The notes under the pieces were generated by a model. It was not told the DNA's origin, did no database searches, and saw only the letters and a list, made by a program, of their open reading frames with translations. DNA of 33,904 nt from Bacteroidales bacterium (GTDB taxonomy: Bacteria > Bacteroidota > Bacteroidia > Bacteroidales > JAFGHD01). A program made the translations under genes and the position numbers. Positions 1 through 9,334 of this stretch are shown piece after piece. The stretch covers positions 1-33,904 of the forward strand of contig JAFGME010000191.1 in NCBI GenBank assembly GCA_016927695.1, written 5' to 3'. Numbering within the stretch: the stretch's first letter is position 1; each line of letters starts with the position of its first letter.

Positions 1-19
1 ATAGTAATAATTTTTTCAT
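1..19 (-). CDS. Possible 5' end of a truncated gene running off the left edge (MKKLLL..., signal-peptide-like start)
   Basis: Reverse complement of 1-19 reads ATGAAAAAATTATTACTAT; only 6 codons visible. Confidence 0.3.
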
Positions 20-147
20 CTTATTTATTTTAAAATTAATCAATGCAAAGGTCAGATAATGCAGGGCGGTATGTATTACACAATTAACGAAAAGAGTTAC
101 ATGATTCACACATTGTGAATTGTATTGAATGACTTAAATGGCTTTTA

Positions 148-163
148 GAGACTCTTTGAAAAT
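148..163 (+). repeat. Possible IS terminal inverted repeat (GAGACTCTTTGAAAAT)
   Basis: Resembles GAGACTGTTTxAAAA-type ends of IS5-family elements and lies just upstream of the transposase-like fragment; no matching right end seen in the window. Confidence 0.35.
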
Positions 164-200
164 ATAAAATAAGCCATTGATCATATTGATTATCAAACGA

Positions 201-329
201 ATGTGGATAATAATTAAAATGGCTGACCCAAGAAAGAGAAAATATTGCCTTCGGGAAATTATGAATCCACTTGTTTACATTACCAAAAGCGGAGGAACTT
301 TATGGTTTTGCCTGAACGCTGGATTGTAA
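201..329 (+). pseudogene. Decayed IS5-family (DUF4096-type) transposase N-terminal fragment
   Basis: Frame from 201 reads MWIIIKMADPRKRKYCLREIMNPLVYITKSGGTLWFCLNAGL*; matches the (R)KRKYxLREIxNAxxYxxKxG signature of IS5-like transposases, then diverges and stops. Confidence 0.6.
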
Positions 330-519
330 AACGAATATTTGCCTGACTTTCTTTTCATAGAAAAATGCCTGAAGATTATAAAAGATTACCCCCCAATCTG
401 GGATCGTGAGGTTTAATTAAATTTGCAAAGGCTTGATAAAAAATTTTATAAGTCAGTGCGAAACGTCAGTCACAATAATTAAAGTAATAATCAGTTTATG
501 GTTAAAAAGTACCTGAATT

Positions 520-1458
520 ATGAAATTATGGATACTCTTTTCAATCATAATGGCAACAGGACTATCTGCCTGTTCGCAGGAAAATAAAAATAATATGCAA
601 TATAACAAATTAACTCCGGAGGAAGAAAAGGTCATTCTGCACAAAGGGACAGAAAGGCCCTATTCAGGGAAATATGTCAGTTTTAATGAAGAAGGCATAT
701 ATCTCTGCAAACGATGCAATGCCCCGCTATTTAAGTCGCTGGACAAATTTGATTCTGAGTGCGGATGGCCTTCGTTTGATGATGAGATAGAGGGAGCCGT
801 CAAACGCAAGCCCGATATCGACGGGCAAAGGACGGAAATTATTTGTGCAAATTGCGGGAGCCATCTGGGGCATGTTTTTGAAGGTGAGAGGTTCACCGAA
901 AAAAATGTAAGGCATTGTGTCAATTCAATTTCTCTTCAGTTTTTACCGGTTCCACAAAAACCGGAAACAACAGATGACCTCCATGAAGCGATATTTGCAG
1001 GCGGTTGTTTTTGGGGGGTTGAATATTATATGCAAAAAGTTCCCGGGGTGATTTCTACCACTGTCGGTTACACCGGTGGCCTGAAGCCCAATCCAACTTA
1101 TGAGGAGGTTTGCTCGCACAGTTCGGGCCACATTGAGGCGGTGAAAGTTGTTTTCGACCCGGCCAAAACCTCGTTTGAAGAACTGGCCAGGTTGTTTTTC
1201 GAAATTCATGATCCCACCCAGCAGGGTGGACAGGGGCCTGATATCGGTCAACAGTACATCTCTGTAATTTTTTATATGAGCGATGATCAGAAAAAAATTT
1301 CGGAAAAACTCATCCGTATGCTAACCGATAAAGGATACAGAATAGCAACGGAACTCAGAAAAGCAACCGTTTTCTGGGAGGCTGAAAAATATCACCAGGA
1401 TTATTACCTGAAAAACGGGGCCTTGCCTTATTGCCATGCTTATAAGAAAAGATTTTAG
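520..1458 (+). CDS. msrBA: Bifunctional peptide-methionine sulfoxide reductase MsrB-MsrA fusion, predicted lipoprotein
   Basis: Lipobox-like GLSAC; MsrB zinc motifs CKRC and CANC with HCVNSISLQF; MsrA GGCFWGVEYYMQ and VGYTGG motifs. Confidence 0.93.
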   Translation: MKLWILFSIIMATGLSACSQENKNNMQYNKLTPEEEKVILHKGTERPYSGKYVSFNEEGIYLCKRCNAPLFKSLDKFDSECGWPSFDDEIEGAVKRKPDIDGQRTEIICANCGSHLGHVFEGERFTEKNVRHCVNSISLQFLPVPQKPETTDDLHEAIFAGGCFWGVEYYMQKVPGVISTTVGYTGGLKPNPTYEEVCSHSSGHIEAVKVVFDPAKTSFEELARLFFEIHDPTQQGGQGPDIGQQYISVIFYMSDDQKKISEKLIRMLTDKGYRIATELRKATVFWEAEKYHQDYYLKNGALPYCHAYKKRF

Positions 1459-1770
1459 CAAAATATTTGTATTTAAAAAAAATATGTACTTTTATTGCCG
1501 TACAAATCATTGGACAGATAATCAGTGCTGCAATTTGCGAAAGCGCCGCTAAAAACAAGCAGTTGCCTGATTTTTTTCAATTGAATATTCAGGCGTGAGT
1601 TAAATGGCACTTTCTCAATAAAAAAAGATATATTGCAAAAATGCATACAACCGTATGCCGTTTTGTTTTGTCTTGGCTGCACTATGATAATTTTTATCCA
1701 ATGTGATTAAGTAAACTTGAAATATTAACAATTTATATCAAAATTCACAATCTACTAAATCTTTCATATT

Positions 1771-2514
1771 ATGATTACTCATTTTACAGGAAACGTGCCT
1801 TTCATTACAAAGGATCAGATGATCGAAGTGGACCATCAGATGGGCGAGAAATTTAACATCGATCTTTTTCAGATGATGGAAAATGCCGGATTAAACCTCG
1901 CTGTGCTTGCACGTGAAATTTTTCTTAAAGGTGACACTGAAAAGGAAGTACTTGTATTTGCAGGCGCAGGAGCCAACGGTGGCGGCGCTATGGTTGCAGC
2001 TCGCAGACTCAGAAATTGGGGCTATCCGGTGAAAATCGTTCTTGCCGCCAATGAAAAAAAACTCAGACCTGTCACGAAAAGGCAGCACACCATTGCCACA
2101 CAGCTCAACATCCCGTTTGTGGCAGATGTCAGCAAAAACACTGCGCTGATCCTTGACGGAATCATCGGCTACAATGTGGCCGGCACTCCGACAGGCCCGG
2201 CAGCAAAGGGCATTAAGATGATCAATGATGCCACGGTGCCTGTGTTGGCATTGGATTGCCCTTCAGGTCTTGATCTGGCCACCGGTAAACCGGCAACCCC
2301 GACAGTGAAAGCAAAAGCAACCATGACATTGGGGATTCCCAAAAAAGGCCTTTTCAAAATGACCGGATCAAAATTTATCGGGGATATTTTTGTTGCAGAT
2401 ATCGGTATCCCGCCTGAAGTATATGATCAGTTCGGCATTAAAAAAGATCATATTGCAAAACTATTCGCAGGAAACACTGTCGTAAAAGTTAACCGGCTGG
2501 TGGTATTCGGATAA
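1771..2514 (+). CDS. YjeF N-terminal domain protein, NAD(P)H-hydrate epimerase-like (no kinase domain)
   Basis: FAGAGANGGGAMVAARRL nucleotide-binding-like motif, ALDCPSGLDLATG, 247 aa only. Confidence 0.82.
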   Translation: MITHFTGNVPFITKDQMIEVDHQMGEKFNIDLFQMMENAGLNLAVLAREIFLKGDTEKEVLVFAGAGANGGGAMVAARRLRNWGYPVKIVLAANEKKLRPVTKRQHTIATQLNIPFVADVSKNTALILDGIIGYNVAGTPTGPAAKGIKMINDATVPVLALDCPSGLDLATGKPATPTVKAKATMTLGIPKKGLFKMTGSKFIGDIFVADIGIPPEVYDQFGIKKDHIAKLFAGNTVVKVNRLVVFG

Positions 2515-2530
2515 TGCACCACTGCATTAT
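2511..2530. terminator. Stem-loop between convergent genes (ATAATGCA-CCAC-TGCATTAT)
   Basis: Perfect 8-bp inverted repeat with 4-nt loop overlapping the stop codon of the YjeF_N gene; no strong U tract. Confidence 0.4.
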
Positions 2531-2566
2531 TGCAGAAGATCAAATAAAACTCTTTGCTGAATCAGG

Positions 2567-3748
2567 CTAATGCTCTGAGTGCCGGAGGCTTTCCGTAAGG
2601 TAAGGATGGTGCTGTGGTATAAGTATGCCCCTGCCCAGTGTATACGCAGTAACATACAGGTAAAACCCCGCAAAACCCAGGAACATTCCTATTTCGGTGA
2701 AGCCAATTTTAAGGTCCCCTACCGTACCCGGCATGATCTGTTCAAAAAGGTCGGTCCACAGGCCGATCAGTAAAAATACCACCACTATGCCCAGAACGGT
2801 TTTTTTCCTGGCAAAATAGTTGGAAAGAAGTACAACAAAGGGGACAGCCCAGTTCAATATAAGGTTAAGGTAAAAAAGGATTCCCCAGGCGCCTTGTGTG
2901 CGTTTGACAAAGTACACGATTTCTTCCGGAATGTTGGCATACCAGATCAGCAGGTATTGCGAAAACCAGAAGTAGGCCCACATGATCGAAAGGATAAAAA
3001 TGTATTTTGAAAAGTCATGCCAATGGGCATTTCCTGTAAATGTAAAATAGCCGTAATGATGCAGCACAACAACCAGAAGCACGATCAGCGCTGAACCATG
3101 GAAGAAAGCGCTTACAAAGTTCTTGAGAGAAAAGATGGTACTGTACCAAACGGGTTCCAGAGTCATGATCCAGTCGAAAGAAGCTACGGAGAAGGTCAGT
3201 GCAAGTGTGAATATATACACCCTGGAAAAAAACTCGCTTTTCCGGTGATGTTCCAGGCCGCCTTCTAAGTCTTCCTTTAATGAAAGCCTTCTCAGAATAA
3301 GGGTGAATACAATCCAGCTTGCCAGTATCACCACCATCCTGATAATAAAAAAGGGAAGATTCAGATAAGGTTCCTTATGATGCAGAATGTGAAGTGCATG
3401 GTCGTCGAAGCCTTTTTCCTCAGGGTTGAACCAGGGATACAGGTAATTCACTCCAGGCAGAAGAAGCAGCATGATCACGGCTCCCGGCAGGATATAGGCT
3501 GCCATGGCTTCGGGTATCCGTTTGAAAGCAGACGACCATCCCGACCGGGTGATGTTCTGCAGGCTAAGGAAGAAGGATGCCCCTATGGCCAGACTTAAAA
3601 AATAAAAATTATTCAGCAGCAGGTTTGCCCAAAAGCGTCCCGGGTGTGAGATGTAGCCAACTACGATGGCAACGATACCCATTGCCATGAAAAAAAAGGT
3701 GATATACTTCAGAGCGGGTTTGAATACAAATTGATTATCCATGGACAT
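2567..3748 (-). CDS. actF: Alternative Complex III subunit ActF (integral membrane)
   Basis: Polytopic membrane protein in canonical act order; ORF track starts at 3841 but MSMDNQF... at ~3748 is more plausible. Confidence 0.88.
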   Translation of the reverse strand: MSMDNQFVFKPALKYITFFFMAMGIVAIVVGYISHPGRFWANLLLNNFYFLSLAIGASFFLSLQNITRSGWSSAFKRIPEAMAAYILPGAVIMLLLLPGVNYLYPWFNPEEKGFDDHALHILHHKEPYLNLPFFIIRMVVILASWIVFTLILRRLSLKEDLEGGLEHHRKSEFFSRVYIFTLALTFSVASFDWIMTLEPVWYSTIFSLKNFVSAFFHGSALIVLLVVVLHHYGYFTFTGNAHWHDFSKYIFILSIMWAYFWFSQYLLIWYANIPEEIVYFVKRTQGAWGILFYLNLILNWAVPFVVLLSNYFARKKTVLGIVVVFLLIGLWTDLFEQIMPGTVGDLKIGFTEIGMFLGFAGFYLYVTAYTLGRGILIPQHHPYLTESLRHSEH

Positions 3749-3764
3749 TGCCTTATTTTTCAAG

Positions 3765-4349
3765 TTAAAGACTTTCTTTAAAATTATTCCTGATATAAAG
3801 GATGATCTTCCATCTGTTTTCCGGGCTGATTTGCGCACCATGGGGTCCCATAAGGCCTGAAAGCGAGCCCAATGTGATCACATGAAATATTTCTCCGTCG
3901 GGTTTGTCTTTTACGTAATTATCGTTCAATGCTCTGGGTTTGGCAGTAAACAAATTGCCCGTATAGAGGTTTCCGTCACCTCCTCCGGATATCCCGTGGC
4001 AGAGTGCACAATAAATATCGTATTGCAGTTTTCCTGTGGATATGTCCGTTTCATTAACATCCAGTGGATTTGTCAGATCCAGGCCTGCCCTTACCTGGTC
4101 TTCGAATGTCCTCTTGTACTGATAAGGAATGATCCCTGCCGGCACTGTTCCTTCCACAGGCATCTGTTGTGTAATGCTGTCTGCAAAATTGGGATTTTCA
4201 GTATATGTTTCATAAGCCTCTGAATAGGCCATATCCGGCATGTAGGCCCATCCGGGGTGATTTTCGCTGTGCCGGCACGAAAACGCCGCCAGCAACATCA
4301 TGATTGCCAAAGCTTTCCGGAATACCATACAGGGTGTATTTAAATTCAT
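3765..4349 (-). CDS. actE: Alternative Complex III subunit ActE, monoheme cytochrome c lipoprotein
   Basis: Single CALCH heme motif, lipobox-like LLAAFSC, gene order; start probably MNLNTP (~4349) rather than 4400. Confidence 0.88.
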   Translation of the reverse strand: MNLNTPCMVFRKALAIMMLLAAFSCRHSENHPGWAYMPDMAYSEAYETYTENPNFADSITQQMPVEGTVPAGIIPYQYKRTFEDQVRAGLDLTNPLDVNETDISTGKLQYDIYCALCHGISGGGDGNLYTGNLFTAKPRALNDNYVKDKPDGEIFHVITLGSLSGLMGPHGAQISPENRWKIILYIRNNFKESL

Positions 4350-4359
4350 TTCAACTGTA

Positions 4360-4893
4360 TTAAAAGGGTTCTTTGATTTTTTCAACGATTTCCATTTCAT
4401 CCACTTTCAGAGCCCCGCCTGCGGTCATAATCCTTTCAGCTTCCGCAGTATCAATGTCATCGGTCTTTTCAAGTATGATGATGAACCGGTCGTCGGAAAT
4501 ACCTTCATATTCAAAATGGGGTTTTGCACCCGGACCTTTTTTTTCTCTGAGAAAAAAGAGGGTTATGGCAGAAACGGCAGTAATGTTGATCACCATCACA
4601 AAAATGACGATCACAAACGACAGTGTGTTTTGCGGTTTACCCCCAAAAACCAGCGGATAATTCACCACCGAAGTCCAGTATAGAAAACCGAAAGTAATGA
4701 GCAGTGCAAAAAGGCCTGAAACAAAAGCGGTTGCAGGCAACCTGGTTTTCAGTTTCAGTTCGTCAAATACTTTATGGATGGGAAACGGGCTGATGACATC
4801 GGCTATTGGGATATTTTTCTCCCGGATGGAGCGAATAGCGCCCAACAGTTTATCTTCGTCATCAAAAACCCCGATTATTCTGATTCTGTTCAT
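4360..4893 (-). CDS. actD: Alternative Complex III subunit ActD (DUF3341)
   Basis: DUF3341-like MNRIRIIGVFDDEDKLLGAIRSIRE..., two TM helices, gene order. Confidence 0.9.
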   Translation of the reverse strand: MNRIRIIGVFDDEDKLLGAIRSIREKNIPIADVISPFPIHKVFDELKLKTRLPATAFVSGLFALLITFGFLYWTSVVNYPLVFGGKPQNTLSFVIVIFVMVINITAVSAITLFFLREKKGPGAKPHFEYEGISDDRFIIILEKTDDIDTAEAERIMTAGGALKVDEMEIVEKIKEPF

Positions 4894-4899
4894 TTGCCC

Positions 4900-6255
4900 T
4901 TATTTTTTGCCGGTGTCTTTTAAAATTGATTTCAATTCACTTATGGCCATCATGGGGATAAACCTGATAAACAGCAGAACGCCGATCCCGAATATCCCGA
5001 TTGTTCCCAAATAGGTACCTATCTCAACAAGGGTCGGTTTGTAGTCAGCCCAGTTGGAGGGCAGGAAATCCTTTGAGAGGGAAGTGACAATAATAACAAA
5101 CCTCTCAAACCACATTCCGATGTTGATGATGATGGAGATGATGAATACGAGGGTCAGATTTTTACGTACCTTTTTAAACCAGAACAGCTGAGGAATGATG
5201 GCGTTGCATGTAACCATTGCCCAGAAAGCGAAGGTATAATCGCCCCTGATCCTGTTGTGAAAGAAGGTGTACAGCTCACCTTCCAAACCTGAGTACCAGG
5301 CGATAAAAATTTCCGTGGCGTAAGCTGTACCCATGATCAGGCTGATGAAGGTAAGTATCCGTCCAATGGCATCCATGTGTCCGTCGGTGACATAATCCTG
5401 GAATTTAAAAACTTTCCGGATGATGATCATGAGGGTAAGCACCATGGCAAAACCGGAAAAGATAGCTCCGACCACAAAGTAAGGTGGAAAAACCGTAGTG
5501 TGCCATCCGGCCATAACGGAGGTGGCAAAATCCATAGATACGATAGAATGAACGGCAATCACAAGCGGAGCAGCCAGCCCGCCCAGGATCAGTGCAGTGG
5601 TTTCGAACCTCAGCCATGACCTTGCCGAACCCACCCACCCAAAGCTCATGAAGGCGAAGACAGCCTTCTTTATTTTGGATTTGGCCCTGTCCCTCACCGT
5701 GGCCAGATCAGGAATCATGCCGATGTACCAGAAAGTAGCCGAGGCTAAGAAATAGGTGCTGATGGCCACCACATCCCAAAAAAGGGGGGAGTTGAAATTG
5801 ACCCATAAAGGCCCGCGGGAATTGGGGTAGGGAAAAATAAAAAAGCCAAGCCACAGTCTTCCCATGTGTAAGAGCGGGTACAATCCGGCACATACCACAG
5901 CAACCACGGTCATAGCTTCAGCGGCCCTGTTGATGGATGTCCGCCACTTCTGCCTCAGGATCAGCAGAAAAATGGAAAAAGCCGTTCCGGCATGGCCGAT
6001 GCCGATCCACCACACAAAATTGATGATACCCCAGCCCCAGCCTACCGAATTATTGACTCCCCAGGAGCCTATCCCGACAGTAACGGTAGTGTAAATGGCC
6101 CAAAGTCCAAAAAGCAGCGCCCCGAAAAACACAGAAAGGGCAATATACCACCACAAAGGAATGCTCCGTTCCTGCGGACTCAGTATGTCATTTGTGATCT
6201 GCCCGTAGGTTTTGTTGCCTTCGATTAATACGCCTCTGACTTTAGTGTTGTACAT
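4900..6255 (-). CDS. actC: Alternative Complex III subunit ActC (NrfD/PsrC-like quinol-binding membrane protein)
   Basis: NrfD-like polytopic protein (FVWWIGIGHAGTAFSIFLLILRQKWRTSINRAAEAMT...), gene order. Confidence 0.93.
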   Translation of the reverse strand: MYNTKVRGVLIEGNKTYGQITNDILSPQERSIPLWWYIALSVFFGALLFGLWAIYTTVTVGIGSWGVNNSVGWGWGIINFVWWIGIGHAGTAFSIFLLILRQKWRTSINRAAEAMTVVAVVCAGLYPLLHMGRLWLGFFIFPYPNSRGPLWVNFNSPLFWDVVAISTYFLASATFWYIGMIPDLATVRDRAKSKIKKAVFAFMSFGWVGSARSWLRFETTALILGGLAAPLVIAVHSIVSMDFATSVMAGWHTTVFPPYFVVGAIFSGFAMVLTLMIIIRKVFKFQDYVTDGHMDAIGRILTFISLIMGTAYATEIFIAWYSGLEGELYTFFHNRIRGDYTFAFWAMVTCNAIIPQLFWFKKVRKNLTLVFIISIIINIGMWFERFVIIVTSLSKDFLPSNWADYKPTLVEIGTYLGTIGIFGIGVLLFIRFIPMMAISELKSILKDTGKK

Positions 6256-6281
6256 ATCCTATGTTTGATTTTCACAGATTA

Positions 6282-9200
6282 TTAAGAATGATGGTCATCA
6301 TTTTTCCCGTCCGTAACATCCCGGTTCCTTATCCTGGTAAGGTAAGCCACCGAAGACAATGTGTGGAGTTCTTCCAGAAGATGATACATCCTGGGGTCGC
6401 TATAAAAGCCTGATATGGCGCTCTCCTTATCGTTCCTGTCACCAAAAACAAGGGCTTTGGAAGGGCATGCCTGGACACAGGCAGGTTTAATTTCTCCATC
6501 CTCAAGAAAACGTCCATCCTTTTTGGCTTCCAGCTTTTGCTCCTGTATTCTTTGCACGCAGAAGGAGCATTTTTCGACCACCCCTCTTGATCTGACGGTC
6601 ACATCCGGGTTCAACACCATTTTGCTCAGATCCTCATTGAAATTATAATCAAAATTGTCGTTATTGGAAAACTGAAACCAGTTAAAACGCCTTACCCTGT
6701 AAGGGCAGTTATTCATGCAGTACCTTGTTCCGATGCACCGGTTGTAAGCCATCTGGTTGAGGCCTTCCTTGCTGTGAGGAGTAGCTGCCACAGGGCAAAC
6801 GTTTTCACATGGGGCATTATCGCAGTGCTGGCACATGACAGGCTGAAAAACCACTTCCGGATTTTCAGGTTCCAGGTTGGAAAATTCTTCCGGGCCCATT
6901 TTATCGGGTTCAACGGTAGAAAAATAGCGATCGATCCTCAGCCAGTGCATGATGCGGCGGTTCCTGACCTGCTCCTTCCCTATCACAGCAATATTATTTT
7001 CTGCCTGACATGCGATAACGCAAGCGCTGCAACCGATACACCTGTTGAGGTCTACTCCCAGCCCCCAGTGAAATCCGTCGTAAACCGGTTTCTGATAAAG
7101 GGTGACAGCATTTTTCTCATTGATCGCATGCATTTCGTTCCCGGAATCAGGATGTTCAGCCCATTTGCCCAGCACCGTTTCCCTGATCAACGGCCTTCCT
7201 TCAGCGGAATGATGTGTCTGGGTGGTGGCCAGATTATACTTTTTCCCAGTTTTTTCGATGATCAGAGGAATGCCCGAGTATCTCAGGGTTGAATTTTTAT
7301 ACTCAGCCAGGCCAAATACATTCTTTCCGATGCCGTCAGCCACTTTCCCTGTTCCGGTTCTTCCATAACCCAGGGCAATGGAAGCCGTGCCGTGGGGTTG
7401 CCCGGGCTGAAGAAGAACAGGCAGTTCAATGGCGCCATTGATAAGGACAACATCCTCATATTCAATGCCCTGCTCTCCGGCATATAAAGGAGAAATGGCA
7501 AGGTAATTGTCCCATACCGCCTTGGAAACCGGATCGGGCAATTCCTGAAGCCAGGGATTATTTGCATGCTTACCGCTTCCGATCCCTACCTTTTCATACA
7601 AAACCAGCTCCAGTCCGTTTCCGGCAGGCACATCCGGGCTCATAGCCGTCATCGAAGCGCTGAAAAAACCATGGTTGAATACATATGACCCTGCGTTATC
7701 CGGGTCGGGTTCAAAAATCCCTTCCTGCAAAGTATGCAGCCAGAAATCCTCAAAACCGGTGTATTTATCCTGCACAGGAAACATATTCTCTTTCCAGAAA
7801 TCCTTCAGATACGCATGGTAGTCAGGCTGCATTCCCGCCCAGGTCATAAAAGTTTCCTGGGCCTGCCTTGTGTCGAAAAAATTCCTGATGCAGGGCTGGG
7901 CAAGGCTGAATATTCCGGCGCCGGGCTCAGCATCATTCCAGGATTCGAGATAGTGATGATCGGGACAGATGTAATCTGCATGTGCAGTGGTTTCATTGCC
8001 GGCTTCAGCGATGGCAACACTGAGTTTCAGATTCTTCATCCCTGACAGGAATTTTTCAGGATCATGATAATGGTAAAGGGGATTCACATGATGCAGGATC
8101 AGGGCTTCGATCTCACCATGATTCATTCTTTCCACGAAATCTTCCACCGCTTTGTCGGTTCCCTGTTTGATAAGTATCCTGCAGTTCAGATCAATGGTAT
8201 GGCCATAATTCCCCAGAAGAAGATTGATACCTGCAACCAGAGTCTGGATATCCGGATCATTGGTGCCGGAAACTACAATGGATTCGCCCCTGTGGTCCCA
8301 CAGGTCGTCAACCAGTGTGGAGATGTCTGCTGAAGTCGAGGGGTTGCCGTAATTGGCGCTGCCTGCCTTTACAGCCAGCTCGTTATACAGGTTCATAAGC
8401 AGGTTTTTCTCCTGCGAAGGTTTGATTCCACGGCGGTAATCTGCATTGCTGCCGGTAAGTGAAAGACAGGATTCGAACTGGTAATGTTTTGACATCTGCT
8501 TTTTATCGCCGCCAATCTCACGTGACAGGCCGTACCGATAGGCAAAGCTGACCGGGGAAAGCCAGGTACCCAGAAAATCGGCATTGAAGCCGGCAATTAC
8601 CCTGGCTTTGTCGAAACGGTAATCAGGCAGCCCTTTCCCTCCGAACAAAGCGCCGGTCACCATCACTGAAGCGGAATAGGATACCGGATCGTAAAAAATA
8701 ATTTCGGTCATGGGATATACCTGTCTGAAACTCTCCAGAATTTTCAAGGTGGAAGGACTGATGACCGTTGAGGAAAGTATTGCGATCTTTCTTCCGGAAT
8801 CATTGGCGGATTTGAGTTTGGCCATGATTTCCGAATCTGATGTCTGCCAGTCGGTTTTCGCCCCATCCTTTGCAGGATATTGAAGGCGGGCGCTGTCATA
8901 AAGATTGAGCACCGATGCCTGAATACGGGCGCCTGTACCTCCGTGCGTCAGGGACGACAATTCATTGCCTTCGATTTTGATGGGTCTGCCGTCTCTCACC
9001 TTAACCACTACCGGGCAATACTCATCGCCGTCATAAAACGTTGAAGCATAATAACTTGATATTCCGGGGGTAATTTCTTCCGGCTTATTGAGATAGGGAA
9101 TGGCTTTCCTCACCGGCTGCTCGCAACTTTGTGCAAGTGTGGCATAACCCACTGAAAAACCAAGCATTTTGAGAAAATCACGCCGGCTGGCCTTCAGGCT

Positions 9201-9317
9201 CAGATCCTCGGCCTGCTTGTCAGAATCGCCCGGAAACCCGGGTTCAGGATCTTTCTTCAGGCCGCTTTCTGCGGACATCTGTTTTAATTCTTCCAGGCTT
9301 TTCCAGTATTTTTTCAT
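6282..9317 (-). CDS. actB: Alternative Complex III subunit ActB (molybdopterin-oxidoreductase-like plus ferredoxin-type Fe-S domain)
   Basis: Tat-like SRRDFLKMLGFSVGYATLAQSC; C-terminal Fe-S motifs CIGCSACVIAC, CQHCDNAPCENVCP, CIGTRYCMNNCP, CSFC...CVQACP. Confidence 0.95.
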   Translation of the reverse strand: MKKYWKSLEELKQMSAESGLKKDPEPGFPGDSDKQAEDLSLKASRRDFLKMLGFSVGYATLAQSCEQPVRKAIPYLNKPEEITPGISSYYASTFYDGDEYCPVVVKVRDGRPIKIEGNELSSLTHGGTGARIQASVLNLYDSARLQYPAKDGAKTDWQTSDSEIMAKLKSANDSGRKIAILSSTVISPSTLKILESFRQVYPMTEIIFYDPVSYSASVMVTGALFGGKGLPDYRFDKARVIAGFNADFLGTWLSPVSFAYRYGLSREIGGDKKQMSKHYQFESCLSLTGSNADYRRGIKPSQEKNLLMNLYNELAVKAGSANYGNPSTSADISTLVDDLWDHRGESIVVSGTNDPDIQTLVAGINLLLGNYGHTIDLNCRILIKQGTDKAVEDFVERMNHGEIEALILHHVNPLYHYHDPEKFLSGMKNLKLSVAIAEAGNETTAHADYICPDHHYLESWNDAEPGAGIFSLAQPCIRNFFDTRQAQETFMTWAGMQPDYHAYLKDFWKENMFPVQDKYTGFEDFWLHTLQEGIFEPDPDNAGSYVFNHGFFSASMTAMSPDVPAGNGLELVLYEKVGIGSGKHANNPWLQELPDPVSKAVWDNYLAISPLYAGEQGIEYEDVVLINGAIELPVLLQPGQPHGTASIALGYGRTGTGKVADGIGKNVFGLAEYKNSTLRYSGIPLIIEKTGKKYNLATTQTHHSAEGRPLIRETVLGKWAEHPDSGNEMHAINEKNAVTLYQKPVYDGFHWGLGVDLNRCIGCSACVIACQAENNIAVIGKEQVRNRRIMHWLRIDRYFSTVEPDKMGPEEFSNLEPENPEVVFQPVMCQHCDNAPCENVCPVAATPHSKEGLNQMAYNRCIGTRYCMNNCPYRVRRFNWFQFSNNDNFDYNFNEDLSKMVLNPDVTVRSRGVVEKCSFCVQRIQEQKLEAKKDGRFLEDGEIKPACVQACPSKALVFGDRNDKESAISGFYSDPRMYHLLEELHTLSSVAYLTRIRNRDVTDGKNDDHHS

Positions 9318-9334
9318 AGAGATCGTTGCTTATT

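Noticed and set aside
1459-1770. Possible small gene or ncRNA between msrBA and the YjeF_N gene
   Set aside because: Only short minus-strand frames without motifs; no convincing structure or promoter could be assigned.
6774-7292. 172-aa plus-strand ORF opposite actB
   Set aside because: Antisense to the Fe-S region of ActB with multiple conserved cysteine motifs; no independent support.
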